Shown here in pieces: positions 22,281-32,681 of a stretch of 38,940 nucleotides of DNA (the stretch's first letter is position 1; every line of letters starts with the position of its first letter). Source of the stretch: Jaapia argillacea MUCL 33604. Taxonomy: Eukaryota > Basidiomycota > Agaricomycetes > Jaapiales > Jaapiaceae. A model generated the notes under the pieces. That model ran no database searches, was not told where the DNA came from, and saw only the letters and a program-made list of their open reading frames with translations. The translations under genes and the position numbers were made by a program. The stretch is from positions 87,077 to 126,016 of the forward strand of contig KL197766.1 of assembly GCA_000697665.1 (NCBI GenBank), written 5' to 3'.

Positions 22281-24246
22281 GTCAGGACCTGCGATCTCCC
22301 CCACCCTGGAATCCTATCACATTGTTATAACCAACGAACCCCACCCCAGTACCATCGATACCATCAATATCCGACCCCTGTTTCTAGTACAATGCAGCGC
22401 CAGCAACACATTCAACCCTTTCCCACCACAATGCTGCGACTACAACCAGTTCCTACTAGTCAGACGACGAGTAACCCATATGCTACACCCAGTTGGCAGC
22501 CCCAACCTAGAGGCCCTGATCCAACTACTTCCCATCACCACCCACTACTTCACCCCACCTACCCTGCATGAGAAAGAAATCAAAAAACGATCCAAACTCA
22601 CCTGCATACTCCTGTTGCTTAAAACACTCATCAAATACCAAACCTGGCAGAAGTACGAATCCACATTGACACTTTCTTAAATGCCAACCTGAGCACCCTT
22701 CACGCATGAATCACCAACATCATCGAGCAAGTACGTCAACAAGCAGAGGAAGTGGAATTACTTCGTTGACAACACATCAAATTAGTTCCCCCACCCACAC
22801 GCACCCACCAAGATTGATTCCCACACCATGTACACATACCAAGTACTCCCACTCCCTGCCAATACCCACTCACCAACCCTCCAGGAACTCAATACCAGAT
22901 ACAACGACACTGTCAAAAGCAAAGTCCACTACAACCCCTCCTGACACCTGTTCTTCTACAACCATAGGGCCTTCGTCATCCAGAGCACCAGAACCTTCGC
23001 CCTATACAGAGAACCTAACCAATTCCCTTTCGACCCTCCCGCCCCTACACTCAAAGAATACATCCAACAAACACTCCCACCGATCCCTACTAGTTCCGAG
23101 GACACCCAACCCCCACCACCAACCAGTCTGTTATCACCTTCAGTCATCACCCCCACCCTGCTCCTCACATCCCCAACCGCTCAACCCCCGTGGGCTAACC
23201 CCCATCAAAGAATATCAGGAGGAACCCCTCGATCCAGACCCCTGTCACGACAACCCAGTAGACAATCTGTCCACAGTGATTGAGGTCTACAAGAACTATG
23301 TGAAGCTGTGTCAAGAACTGCTTCTAGAACATCTTACCGCACCCCAGAAGCATCAGACGATGACCACTCAACCACCAAAGAAGAAGCAGAAACTGAACCT
23401 GTCAACCCCCCCATCACCGAAGAGCCTGAAGATTCACACTCCCCAACACAGGACCCTCCTACCAGGCAAATCAATCCTGAAGAAACTGTCCCAGTCGACA
23501 CTGAATCTCCCCCCATCCCCCCAACTACCCTGTATCCACTCCAAACCTGCAACCCCAAATCGTGTTTGTTCCGCCACCACCACCAGGACCCCCACCCATC
23601 AATGTCATGTCCGGCGCAACTAATAAAGGACCAAAGCTTGCCCCACCATCAGTCTTCACCGGCGATCGCTGAAAGACTGACAAATTCATTCAAGAAGTTA
23701 AACTTAACATTGGAGCCAATCCAGATGACTTCAAAAACAAATGGGCCAAGATCGTCTGTATGCTCTCTTTTATGAAAGAAGGCACCGCCGGCTCTTGGGC
23801 CATGAAATATATCGAGGATTACGAAAAGCCGACCAGCCTATATACCAAAGTGGATGGAAGTAAGGACACATGGGAAGAATTCATTGCTTGCATCAAGGAC
23901 ACATTCAAGGAACTGGACAAAGGAGGAACTGCAAGGATGCAAATCCAAAACCTACAACAGGGAAGATCATCTGTCGACGATTACATTGCCAAATTCGAGG
24001 ATTTAGCACACTATACTGAGTTCAACGATGCTGCCCTACTCGAATACTTCAAGAAGGGACTTAATTAGGACATCCTCCATGCTATCATACATCTTCCCAC
24101 TCCCCCATCCAATTATGCCAACTTTAAAACTGCTGCCATCCAAGAAGACCTTCTTCGACAACAAGCTGCAGCTGAGAAATCCTGGCGATTCTGCTTGGCT
24201 AAACCCATATACCCCAACGACCCCACCCCTCTATACCACCTTTAAA
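22281..24246 (+). pseudogene. gag: Ty3 gag, broken and lacking pol
   Basis: The best coding path starts in one frame with a Pro/Gln-rich N-terminus. It passes a helical stretch with ITNIIEQVRQQAEEVELLR (about 22710-22766) and shifts one frame for the acidic Pro-rich middle (about 23000-23560: EYIQQTLPPIP, EEAETEPVNPP). It then returns to the first frame for the Gag core (about 23690-24065: GSWAMKYIEDYE, DTWEEFIACIKDTF, YIAKFEDLA). TGA stops include 22707 and 23670; TAG is at 24066. After TAA at 24244 the homology to Gag ends. No zinc knuckle, protease, RT or integrase follows, so the element is cut off here, directly beside the spliced gene at 24290. Confidence 0.65.
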
Positions 24247-24289
24247 TGCACTGGCTGTTAGGACATCTACATCCAGATCAGATGAAAAA

Positions 24290-25156
24290 ATGGTGTCCCT
24301 GAGAGATTGGGAAGCGGACGGTGCAAATATGGAGTAAGTATTCAAGTATCATACTCCTGATTCATATTTAACATTGTCATCCAGTTACATTGTGAAGACC
24401 ATCCTTACAAAGAAACTGGGCAATGGATTCATAAATCCATCTCGAGCCAATCCTGCTGATTTTGTAGTTAATCAAATCAGCAGGACACCATACCTTGGCA
24501 AAAGAAGTGGAGGTGTTGTTGAGTGCATGATAGTGGGAGAGGTTCTTACAAGCAATATTTCAACTCCACGCCCCATGTTGGGAAATCAAGACAGCAAGGA
24601 ATACAACTCCATCCAAATCATGCCAATTCCTGTTGAATACAAACACTGCATAGCATTCATTGGTGAAGTATTCAATTTTGAATCCATCACAATCCCCATG
24701 TGGAATGGTGGTCTTGAATTCAAGATGGTGCCATCTGCCAAGAGTGGCACTTGTATGTTCTCAATCATTTCAAATCTGCTTTCTCCTTTTCTTGATTGAT
24801 CTCTTCTGTTAGCACAATCCTCACCCATGCGAGGAGTGACTTACAAGTCTCAACTGAATGTTGTGTCCCCCTCGACGTCTAACCGTGGTGCATTAAGTGC
24901 GACCGATGAAGGTAAGCTCTTGTTTGTTACATAAACTTTTTTAATCAAACACTGTGGCAAAGTCCCCATTTATGATGCATCTATGGGCAATTTTCCTTTT
25001 CCTCCCATTATCAACATAACAAACGTTCCAAGATACTCTCAAGCTGAGGTGCCCTCTACCAAACCTATTATTGTATGCTTTACCATAAACATGTATAACT
25101 CTACAAATGGTCTGTCACTTTCTTTTAATCTTCACTGGGTTGCTGTATTGGTATAA
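24290..25156 (+). CDS. Four-exon gene of unknown function
   Basis: Exons 24290-24333, 24385-24752, 24813-24911 and 24963-25156 join into 705 nt, 234 residues plus TAA. The introns are 51, 60 and 51 nt, with GTAAGT, GTATGT and GTAAGC donors and CCAG, TTAG and AAAG acceptors. All three introns are needed to keep one frame to the TAA, which argues for a real gene. The ATG at 24290 is the first in the frame, but the frame is open further upstream to the gag junction, so the true 5' end may have been lost. The protein has no signal peptide, membrane segment or motif I know; it contains YLGKRSGG, PMWNGGLEFKMV and, near the end, FNLHWVAVLV. Function is unknown. It could be host-derived or cargo of another mobile element. 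Confidence 0.5.
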
Positions 25157-25650
25157 ACTTGTAGCTATGTATTTGTGAATTGTGGTTTGACTCCTATCGA
25201 GTGGCATCATGATTTGTTGCTTACCACCGCCACAATTTGATAATAATGATGTGGAAAATCACATGACTTGATCGTGTGAACTCAAAATTTTGACTTCTCT
25301 ATGCCCTTTCTTCCATAGGCATTCAACATAAAACACTGTTTGTTCATAATCTTAACTCTTTCTCATTATATGTATGAGCCATCAAATGCCTGCTGAAAAA
25401 GGTAAATAATTGCTTATGCTTGATACTGTGACTATAATGAGTTTTATTGATTATTGGCAGTAAACTTCGACATAATGTGCATTATCAGCAAACACATCTT
25501 TGAAGATCTCTATGAACCTTTTGCCTTGTGTTCATGTCCCAGACTCTTGCAACATCGAATGGCTGTTCAACTTGGAAAATCAAGTGGACTATATTTTGCC
25601 ATCATGCCTGCACAAATCAGCAACCTTGTTATCGATTCTGATTGAATGGG

Positions 25651-26173
25651 TGTTGTGAACACATTCGGACTGGTATCTTTTCCTCCCATTTTATGCATTT
25701 TATCCTTTTATCAGACTCTTAGCATCATTCGCCTTATCTCATCTTATCTTATCTTATCTTGGACATTTATCTTATCTCGGACCTTGTACTATTATTAGCA
25801 CAATGACTCCTCATGTACAGCCTTGTCATTGTTCTCTGTTTCATTGTTCTATCTTCATTATTCATTGCCATTGTCTTAAACCTTAACTCACTCGCCACTG
25901 TCTCTAGACATTGTCTCGTTCGTTATTGTCTGTAGTACATTGTTTGATATTCCATTGTTCTCCTAGTATATAAGGATGCCTAGCTACTCTGTATTCGGTA
26001 GCTTGTCCACTTGAACAATACAGCGCTTTAGTTGTATCCTTCGACTGGTTCGCTCATTCTCGTCATCCTCCATTGCCTCAAGATCGTAGCCTGAGTACTA
26101 GTTAGCAAGAAATACCCATAAGACTTACAAGCCTTATTCGCTACCTTACACTAACACTAAGGTGCTCATAACA
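25651..26173 (+). mobile_element. Solo LTR (Ty3 family A), 523 bp, in the F-box/LRR gene
   Basis: It starts TGTTGTGAAC and ends GCTCATAACA, with perfect five-base duplications ATGGG at 25646-25650 and 26174-26178. It holds CTTAT repeats near 25740, a TATATAAGG box near 25970 and the R/U5 block shared with 21801-22278. A single LTR with matching duplications is the usual product of recombination between the two LTRs of a full element. Its divergence from the LTR at 21801 shows they are separate insertions. Confidence 0.88.
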
Positions 26174-26712
26174 ATGGGAGCACAATACATTGCATCTATT
26201 CACAATCCCAATATCATCGACACTATTCACCTTCACAACTACGCTATGCCATGTCATCCTGGAGGATATGCAATTCAAATCCTGAAGCTTGCCATAAACT
26301 TAACTGAGCTTGATATCTCAGATGCACATCCAGACTTTATATGGGATATTCTTCAGATTGCTGGAAGTTTACCATTTTTGAATGTATTGAAACAAAGGGA
26401 AAGGTGTGTGATCCTTTCCAATTGAAGCAGATTAATTTAACAAGACTCAGCTCTCTTGACAGCATAAATGAACATCCTATAACAGTTCCTGTGGTTCCAA
26501 CAAGGAGGGATCAACTCTTGTATCATTCAGGTTTATTTGGGCTGCCACAATATCTTTCAATAATGACACACACACTACCCCTGTTATCTTTACAAGAAAT
26601 GACAACTCTAAAGCATCTGTATATTGCAGCAAGATATTGACTTGCACGAGATGATGATGATACCTTGAAAGCAATATTGAATGCCATACCTTGGCATTCC
26701 CTTCAAAGTCTC

Positions 26713-27213
26713 NNNNNNNNNNNNNNNNNNNNNNNNNNNNNNNNNNNNNNNNNNNNNNNNNNNNNNNNNNNNNNNNNNNNNNNNNNNNNNNNNNNNNNNN
26801 NNNNNNNNNNNNNNNNNNNNNNNNNNNNNNNNNNNNNNNNNNNNNNNNNNNNNNNNNNNNNNNNNNNNNNNNNNNNNNNNNNNNNNNNNNNNNNNNNNNN
26901 NNNNNNNNNNNNNNNNNNNNNNNNNNNNNNNNNNNNNNNNNNNNNNNNNNNNNNNNNNNNNNNNNNNNNNNNNNNNNNNNNNNNNNNNNNNNNNNNNNNN
27001 NNNNNNNNNNNNNNNNNNNNNNNNNNNNNNNNNNNNNNNNNNNNNNNNNNNNNNNNNNNNNNNNNNNNNNNNNNNNNNNNNNNNNNNNNNNNNNNNNNNN
27101 NNNNNNNNNNNNNNNNNNNNNNNNNNNNNNNNNNNNNNNNNNNNNNNNNNNNNNNNNNNNNNNNNNNNNNNNNNNNNNNNNNNNNNNNNNNNNNNNNNNN
27201 NNNNNNNNNNNNN
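26713..27213. other. Run of Ns (501 bases)
   Basis: This is an assembly gap inside the F-box/LRR gene. The true length may differ. Frames drawn across it have no meaning. Confidence 0.99.
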
Positions 27214-27945
27214 GGCTGTCGCCTCTCATATGTAACTTTACAAGTTTCCTTGTTACATACCTCCAAGATATACCACAAACTTCGTCACATATTCCTTTCA
27301 ACCTGACATCACCCACCGTCGCCTGCATTGAACCTCCATGGGATAATTTTGTGTTGTTCCTCTTGACACTTCAGAATCTACAATCATTCACAATCGAGTC
27401 ATATTCTTCCATCGATTGCCCTATACCAAAACTTACTAAAATGGTGCTTCCTTCGAAGCTCGCTCGTATCCACATTCCAATCACGTTGATCGACCATGTT
27501 GCATGGGGAATTACAATCCGTCATCTGGAGATCTTGGAGACAATCCCATCTGCCCCTAACCTTGTTGGTCTAGATTTGCAAGGGATGTTACACAATATAG
27601 GTCAAGGAGTCAAGTCAATCAAAGTGACATTCAGCAATAGGCTCTGTATTCCATGGTTTATGCTTGCAGTACCTTTCATCCCTGAATGGAATATACTCAT
27701 TAAAAGACCAGACAGTGTCCAGGTGAGTTATCACTATGACATCTGCTGGAGATGATATAATAGATTTGTAACAGTCAATTTTATCTCAGTTAAGGAAAGT
27801 CTGCAACATGTTGCCTCTTATCCATTCATGCCATATAACAAGTGTTGTTACATTGTCTGAAGACAATCTTTTTTCTATCATACAAGAATGGCAGACAGTA
27901 CATACCATGACCCATCTTTCATTCAACCAGATAATAATACTCTAA

Positions 27946-28426
27946 ATGTTCAATTTCAAACATACTATGCTTTATGGTTCCAAGAACTTTTCACAATGTA
28001 TACCGCCCTTTTTCTTATGACTCGTGCATCTCTCTAATGTCAAAAACATGTATTTGACTTATGGTCTAACAGTGGGTGTTCACCCCATCGATGTTGTCAT
28101 GCCAGGTAATGCATGTATACAATAATGTGACAAGACTATCATGGACAGAGTGTATTACCACCACCTGTGATAATTGAAATTTCTGTCTGAAAGGTTCAGG
28201 GGAGGTTGAAGCAGTTGGAATGGCCCTCAAGTTCTTGGAAATACTTCCTCTGGATTCAAACACAGATTGGACATTTTCTACCAATGTGAATGAAACAGAA
28301 CATTGTGTACAATATGTATCTGAACACTCAACAAATCCTATGGCATGAGGATGGGCACATGGGAGGTTATGCAACAAACCTTGAATCTGCACAACAGGCA
28401 CTAGAGTGAACCTTAAGAGGCACAGT
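27946..28426. other. No gene recognised on the plus strand
   Basis: A 230-codon open frame runs on the minus strand across 28066-28758, but it overlaps the spliced plus-strand gene at 28518 and has no domain. Downstream of the LRR gene TAA, sequence is AT-rich and may include its 3' untranslated part. Confidence 0.3.
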
Positions 28427-28438
28427 CTATATAAAGGA
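28427..28438 (+). promoter_or_regulatory. Possible TATA box for 28518 gene
   Basis: TCTATATAAAGG lies about 90 bases before the ATG at 28518. The earlier in-frame ATG at 28443 is too close to this box to be a likely start, which favours 28518. Confidence 0.4.
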
Positions 28439-28517
28439 AGGGATGAAAGTGGGAAGAAGACCACACCAGTTGAATCGACCATCTCAATCAGCTCTAACCC
28501 TAACCAACAAGCCAAAT

Positions 28518-29006
28518 ATGTCCAATGTGCCCACACCGAATATGAGTGTAAGCGAGAGAGCTGCACCATCAAATAAAGATGGAGGGGAGGACAGGAAGCA
28601 GAAGGTAAGCAGTATTTGTGCCCAGAATCAGTGGTAGAAGCACTCAGACACTGTTTGTGGGACAGGATAAGGCAACAAAGAGGACACAAGAGGATAGGAG
28701 CAGAAAGGTGATGTTTGGCTTGAAGAGCTAGAAGCGAAGATGAAGCAGTATGAGGCAAGTTTGTTGGACATGCTCAAGACCCCAGACAACATATTCAACA
28801 ACCAGGATGGGCTGACATCCCATGGGAGGAAGTTGATATCACAGGTGTCACAACAGATGACTTACATGCAGATAAAAATAAAGGTGGAGGAAACCAGGAT
28901 TAAGATGTATGACGATGTGGATGAGTACATTGAATTCATGCTTGAAGTCATCAAGGGTGCAAGTGAGAGGTCAGAGGAATCTGGGGATGCCAAGACAAGG
29001 GATTAG
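28518..29006 (+). CDS. Two-exon hypothetical protein, 129 residues
   Basis: Exon 1 28518-28604 and exon 2 28704-29006 join in frame across a 99-nt intron (GTAAGC donor, GAGCAG acceptor). An earlier acceptor at 28665 is also possible but runs into TAG. The product is hydrophilic and charged. Its second half (VWLEELEAKMKQYEASLL, then KIKVEETRIKMYDDVDEYIE) is predicted by eye to be largely helical and may form a coiled coil. No signal peptide or known domain is seen. A TATA-like box stands at 28427. The in-frame ATG at 28443 would add 25 residues. Function is unknown; it may be a short transposon-linked frame. Confidence 0.4.
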
Positions 29007-31044
29007 GGGTGAATTCACTTGGGTATGCTCCCACATCCTCAATTTTTGTCGTCTTATTCCAAAGTTGCAACTGTGTTTGAACTGTGATACATCCTCATTC
29101 ATGGTAGCAGGGTTGTATAGTACGTTGTCAGATCTGGACAGCAGTCGCATCTGAGTCCCCTCTTTCCTTCATGCTTATCATTTGCACATCCTCCTCCCTC
29201 CTCCATTCCATCTCTGTATCCCTCACCTTCGCCTGCCTACCTAATTCTACTTGTTGTACCAATTTCCGTCACAATTTGTTTTACTTTGTTTTGTTTTTCC
29301 TATGCAGTCAATCGTTAGCCACAATTCACTCTATAAGCAGTCCCTGTTTCAGAATAATCAAACCAAGAAGCACTGCAAGTGGTATCTAGGAAACAGGAGT
29401 GAGAGACTCCTTTCATTGTTGACATCCCTGAAGTGAGAAAGAAGGACTAATTGGGGTGCAGTAGAGTTGTGGAATTTATGGCAATGGTAAAGGGTGTCTG
29501 ATCAGGGAAAAGACTACCCCAGGAACTGATGAGGAGAAGGTCAAATCAGTCTACCATCTTGAACTTCCAGGATCAGCCCTCTAGCCCAGCCGATCTGACT
29601 ATTGTATGTGGAAGATCTCCTGAAATCAACATTCATATATTCCTACACTCTCTCTAGAATGAGCTGGCCAGCTCTAGGTCTCCAGCACAGGAAGAGGGAG
29701 GATCTAGGGTATTTACTGCAATTTTTGTTGATTTTATACCCTGTCCAATGGGAGAGAACTCAGCACTCAAGTCAATGTCAGACTCATTTCCACCAAGTCA
29801 GCACAGGAAGAAGCACACATCCAGACATCTGAGCATTGGGAGACTGAGCAATGATGTCATGAGCAGGCATAAGCATGGTTTGGTAAGAGAGAGGCTGTGT
29901 TGGTCCAGGAAGGTCTGGGTAGTACAGCCACAGGGCTGTGTGAGGCTGTGGGAAGGCTCTGCAGGACCATATGGAAATCCACATGGACAGGCATAGCCCC
30001 CATCAATAGCCCATATGGACCAACAGAGGGGATTGGACATTGTATATATTCGCTTTTTCCAGTATTTAGAATTTGTATTTATTGTACAGCCTTGGACTAG
30101 TCTATAAAAGGACAGCCCAAGCGAAATTTAAATAACTTTTACCCTCTGATTTTCAGTTTGACCAAGCCTGTGATACACCAATTCGGTGTTAAAGACCTTT
30201 TGTGAAGCATCTGTCAAAGATAAGACAGAATTTTGATAATCTGAAGATAGAAGCTCAGAATCAATCAAAGAAGCAGCGAGGCATGCTGATATCGGTAAGA
30301 TTAAGCCTTGACCATAGTCTCGGAGCCCCTTCAACTCTAATTCCCAATCACAGTCTGATCTGGAGCGATCTTGATTTGGGGTTGGGTTTGTTTCTTTGCA
30401 TTTTCCTCCCACATCTTTCATCGACTGACAATGTATATACCATAGACAAGTGAATTGCTGTTGAGTATAGAGCAAATTTTCTTTATTCAAATTATGTTGC
30501 GGATTCATGTCAATCAAACATTTTATTGAGCTTTGAGTGGTAACTTAATGATAAATTTTGTAATGGAATAGCAACCTCATTGCATCAAAGTAGTTTGATT
30601 CACAATGTTGTTGGGACACCACAATCAATGCCTTGCGACAATCAATTCATTTGTGACATTGAAGTAGCAAGTTGGTTGATGACAATATGTTGACATACCA
30701 AGCCCATAGAGTTACAGCTGTTTGCGGAACACAAGGCATGTGTCAACTTTTCCACACGAAAACAGCCCCATATAAAGAAAATTTTGTAGCTCTCTCAATT
30801 CTTGATGGAATCCCACAAATGTTGGATCATTTAGATGAGAAAAATCGGAAGAAAAATCAGAGCTATCAAGAACAGCGAAATTCCCACTAGAAAGGGTTGG
30901 TGAAATGGGGTGCCCCTCCCAACAGTAATTTATAATCAAATCACACCTTCAAAATCTTTGACTTTTCTTGAAGTTCAATACAAGAGATAACTGTGTCATA
31001 AAGGTGAAGACAATGTTACTAAAGTAATTTCCATATTAACTTCC
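29007..31044. other. No gene recognised; one LTR- or promoter-like TATA
   Basis: CTATAAAAGG near 30101 follows a region with several short overlapping frames on both strands (29600-30100). Nothing resembles a known domain. 30672-30890 holds a 72-codon plus-strand frame without support. LTR ends or target duplications around the TATA could not be found. Confidence 0.3.
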
Positions 31045-31398
31045 ATTTCATATGGCACATGAAAAAATGATGAATAATCAGTGCATCACAATTCTGCAAA
31101 AATTCATCCTTTGTTTCGAGAAAGGGCACATAAGCTTCCCAAGACACTCCAATTTGATTTGGACCCAATGAACCCTGTTGAACTGAACCTTTGAAGTTCA
31201 GAACATCATTCTCACCCTGCTTAACATTCTGATGAAGATAAAATAATCCATGTCACGTAAATCGTACAGAATGAAATACTTCACTATTTCTTTCATCAAT
31301 GTATATACAACCACCCAACCACCCACTGAATCTGGTATCTTGCTGCTGCCATCAAGATCAACCATTGTTGATTTGAATTTGAGAGTGTCACATGACAT
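31045..31398 (-). pseudogene. Possible minus-strand coding remnant, unknown
   Basis: On the minus strand two overlapping frames look protein-like. One, 31398-31198, holds MVDLDGSSKIP and DSVGGWVVVYTLMKEIV. The other, about 31228-31045, holds GENDVLNFKGSVQQG, LGPNQIGVSWEAY and FLETKDEFLQNCDALIIHH. A one-base shift or a lost intron near 31215 would join them. I do not recognise the family. The copia element inserted just upstream on that strand (TSD at 31427) and may have separated this from its 5' part. Low certainty. Confidence 0.25.
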
Positions 31399-31426
31399 TT
31401 ATGTAATATTTGTCGTATGACAAAAC

Positions 31427-31431
31427 CTTAT
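31427..31431. repeat. Target-site duplication CTTAT, left side of copia element
   Basis: CTTAT directly before the 5' LTR is repeated at 37149-37153 directly after the 3' LTR. The match is exact and proves both LTRs belong to one insertion. Confidence 0.9.
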
Positions 31432-31657
31432 TGTTGACATTTGTAAATAATATATTCAAATCAATCCTTATGCTACTTACTGTCTCGTGTGGACTTCCAT
31501 ATGCTCTCTGGTACCTGTCCCGTATTTACTTGTGCTCTCACTTTCATAGCATGTGCTCTCATAGTTATTGGATTATCTTGTACTCTATATAAGGTCCCTT
31601 GGGACCCACAATGATTCATTGATTATTATTCTACCTGCTGCGCTCTACGCTACAACA
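31432..31657 (+). repeat. Copia 5' LTR, 226 bp
   Basis: It starts TGTTGACATTTG and ends GCTACAACA. A TATATAA box sits at about 31586-31592, some 70 bases before the 3' end, leaving a short R/U5. Compared with the 3' LTR, all 16 substitutions are transitions. Confidence 0.92.
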
Positions 31658-31669
31658 GGTTATGAGCCC
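31658..31669 (+). other. Primer-binding site, initiator tRNA-Met anticodon stem-loop type
   Basis: GGTTATGAGCCC begins at the first base after the 5' LTR. It is complementary to the GGGCUCAUAACC anticodon stem-loop of eukaryotic initiator tRNA-Met, not to a tRNA 3' end. Drosophila copia and yeast Ty5 are known to prime from half-tRNAs at this place. Position and 12-base match make the call fairly firm; primer use itself is inferred. Confidence 0.7.
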
Positions 31670-32681
31670 CACTGGTGCTCACTGATACCAGATGAAACTC
31701 TAACCTAAACCTTTGCTTCACCGAATTCTCACGCTGTCAGACCGCCTTGCAGTCCCATATAAAGATTCATTGATTTCTCTCTCTTTGTCACTCCTTACTG
31801 GCCTCACATGTAATCATCCGCTACCATCACTTGAATAATCTGTATCTGCTGGACGTTATAGTAGTCTGTTTACTCATGGACCCCCCGAAATACGATATGG
31901 GTTGTAACTCGTTTGAATGAAGACAGAAACATGACTGAAGTATCTCAAACTGACGATATAAAGGAGAAGAACGTTCTAGAGTTTCAGAATTCCTTAGACA
32001 TTAATGGATCATTGTCAAATAAGGAAAGATCAGAACCCAAAGGCAGTCTCTTTGGACTGATAGGCAGTGGGAAAGATGAGGTCATGTCCAGACTGGTTCT
32101 CTTCTCATGCAGAGTGGGAGACTGGGAATAGGAGAAGCTGATTGGCTAGAGAAATTGAAATAAGTGGAGAAATGGGCCCCAAGAAGTGGAGTATCAACTC
32201 TGTCTTTTGGAATTGATGATTGGACGACAAGCAAGAATGAGACCATGAGCACTTACTAATATTCTGCATACCCATTCTGAGTAATTCTCTAGTAGTGACC
32301 TCATTGCTTAGATAAGCCTAGAATTTAGTATATAAGGAGCCAGGAAAATACCTAGAAAATCAGATTATTTTTGCCCCACCCTTCACGTCTGTGTGAAGTC
32401 TGAAATTCAGTCAGAAATAAGGAAAATAATCAAAAATAGCTTCAGAAATCAGTCAGAATTTCGTATCAGTCTCCATACATCTTCAGTTACACATCCCTGA
32501 AATCATTCTAATCGTTAGTCTCATAATTCTACAAGTCGGCCTGTTGGTATCACATTCACGGTTATTTAGGTGTGGAACTCCGGTCTCCTCGAACACCAGT
32601 TCGCACCCCATCTGAAAGACATTCCGGGTCGACCTGTGAAGCGTGGTTCTACATCGAACCACCTTCTGATATCACAGTGCA
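31670..32681 (+). other. Copia leader, about 1 kb, no gene
   Basis: The leader is longer than usual for a copia element. It contains an AT-rich part with a TATATAAGGAG box near 32332 and repeated TCAGTCAGAA-like words near 32410-32460. That suggests another LTR piece is nested here, but no ends or target duplication could be shown. A 72-codon frame at 31913-32131 has no known domain. Confidence 0.4.

Larger units (their letters stand above)
25374..27945 (+). pseudogene. F-box/LRR-type protein gene, interrupted
   Basis: Exon 1 is 25374-25401 (intron 59 nt, GTAAAT...GGCAG). Exon 2 is 25461-26403 and contains the solo LTR at 25651-26173. Intron 26404-26462 (GTGTGT...GACAG) joins the frame to 26463-26712, where the run of Ns begins. 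After the Ns the frame runs to 27722, and intron 27723-27789 (GTGAGT...CTCAG) leads to the last exon, which ends at TAA 27943. The N-terminus (FDIMCIISKHIFEDLYEP) resembles F-box starts. LTELDIS, LVGLDLQG and MTHLSFNQ are LRR-like. Family members are usually substrate adaptors of SCF ubiquitin ligases. Removing the LTR and one ATGGG copy takes out 528 nt and keeps the frame. TGA at 25643 and 26638 still break it. The F-box assignment is tentative. Confidence 0.55.

Noticed and set aside
22706-23623. 305-codon Pro/Ser/Thr-rich open frame
   Set aside because: The Gag-like residues lie in the other two frames over the same bases (helical EQVRQQAEEVELLR stretch and EYIQQTLPPIP / EEAETEPVNPP), with TGA stops. 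This frame is a low-complexity shadow of a C-rich gag.
21801-26173. One Ty3 element that captured host genes between two LTRs
   Set aside because: The LTR at 25651-26173 has its own perfect ATGGG duplication on both sides and is well diverged from the LTR at 21801, so it is an independent solo LTR and not the 3' end of the 21801 element.
26477-27755. Long frames crossing the N run
   Set aside because: They exist only because Ns contain no stops. Only the real bases on each side were used.
28066-28758. 230-codon open frame on the minus strand
   Set aside because: It has no domain and lies antisense to the spliced gene at 28518, whose exon structure and TATA box give a better explanation.
31903-32491. 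Possible solo LTR in the copia leader (TGTAACT ... AGTTACA)
   Set aside because: The inverted seven-base ends are suggestive, but flanks TGGGT and CATCC do not match and no related copy is present, so chance cannot be excluded.
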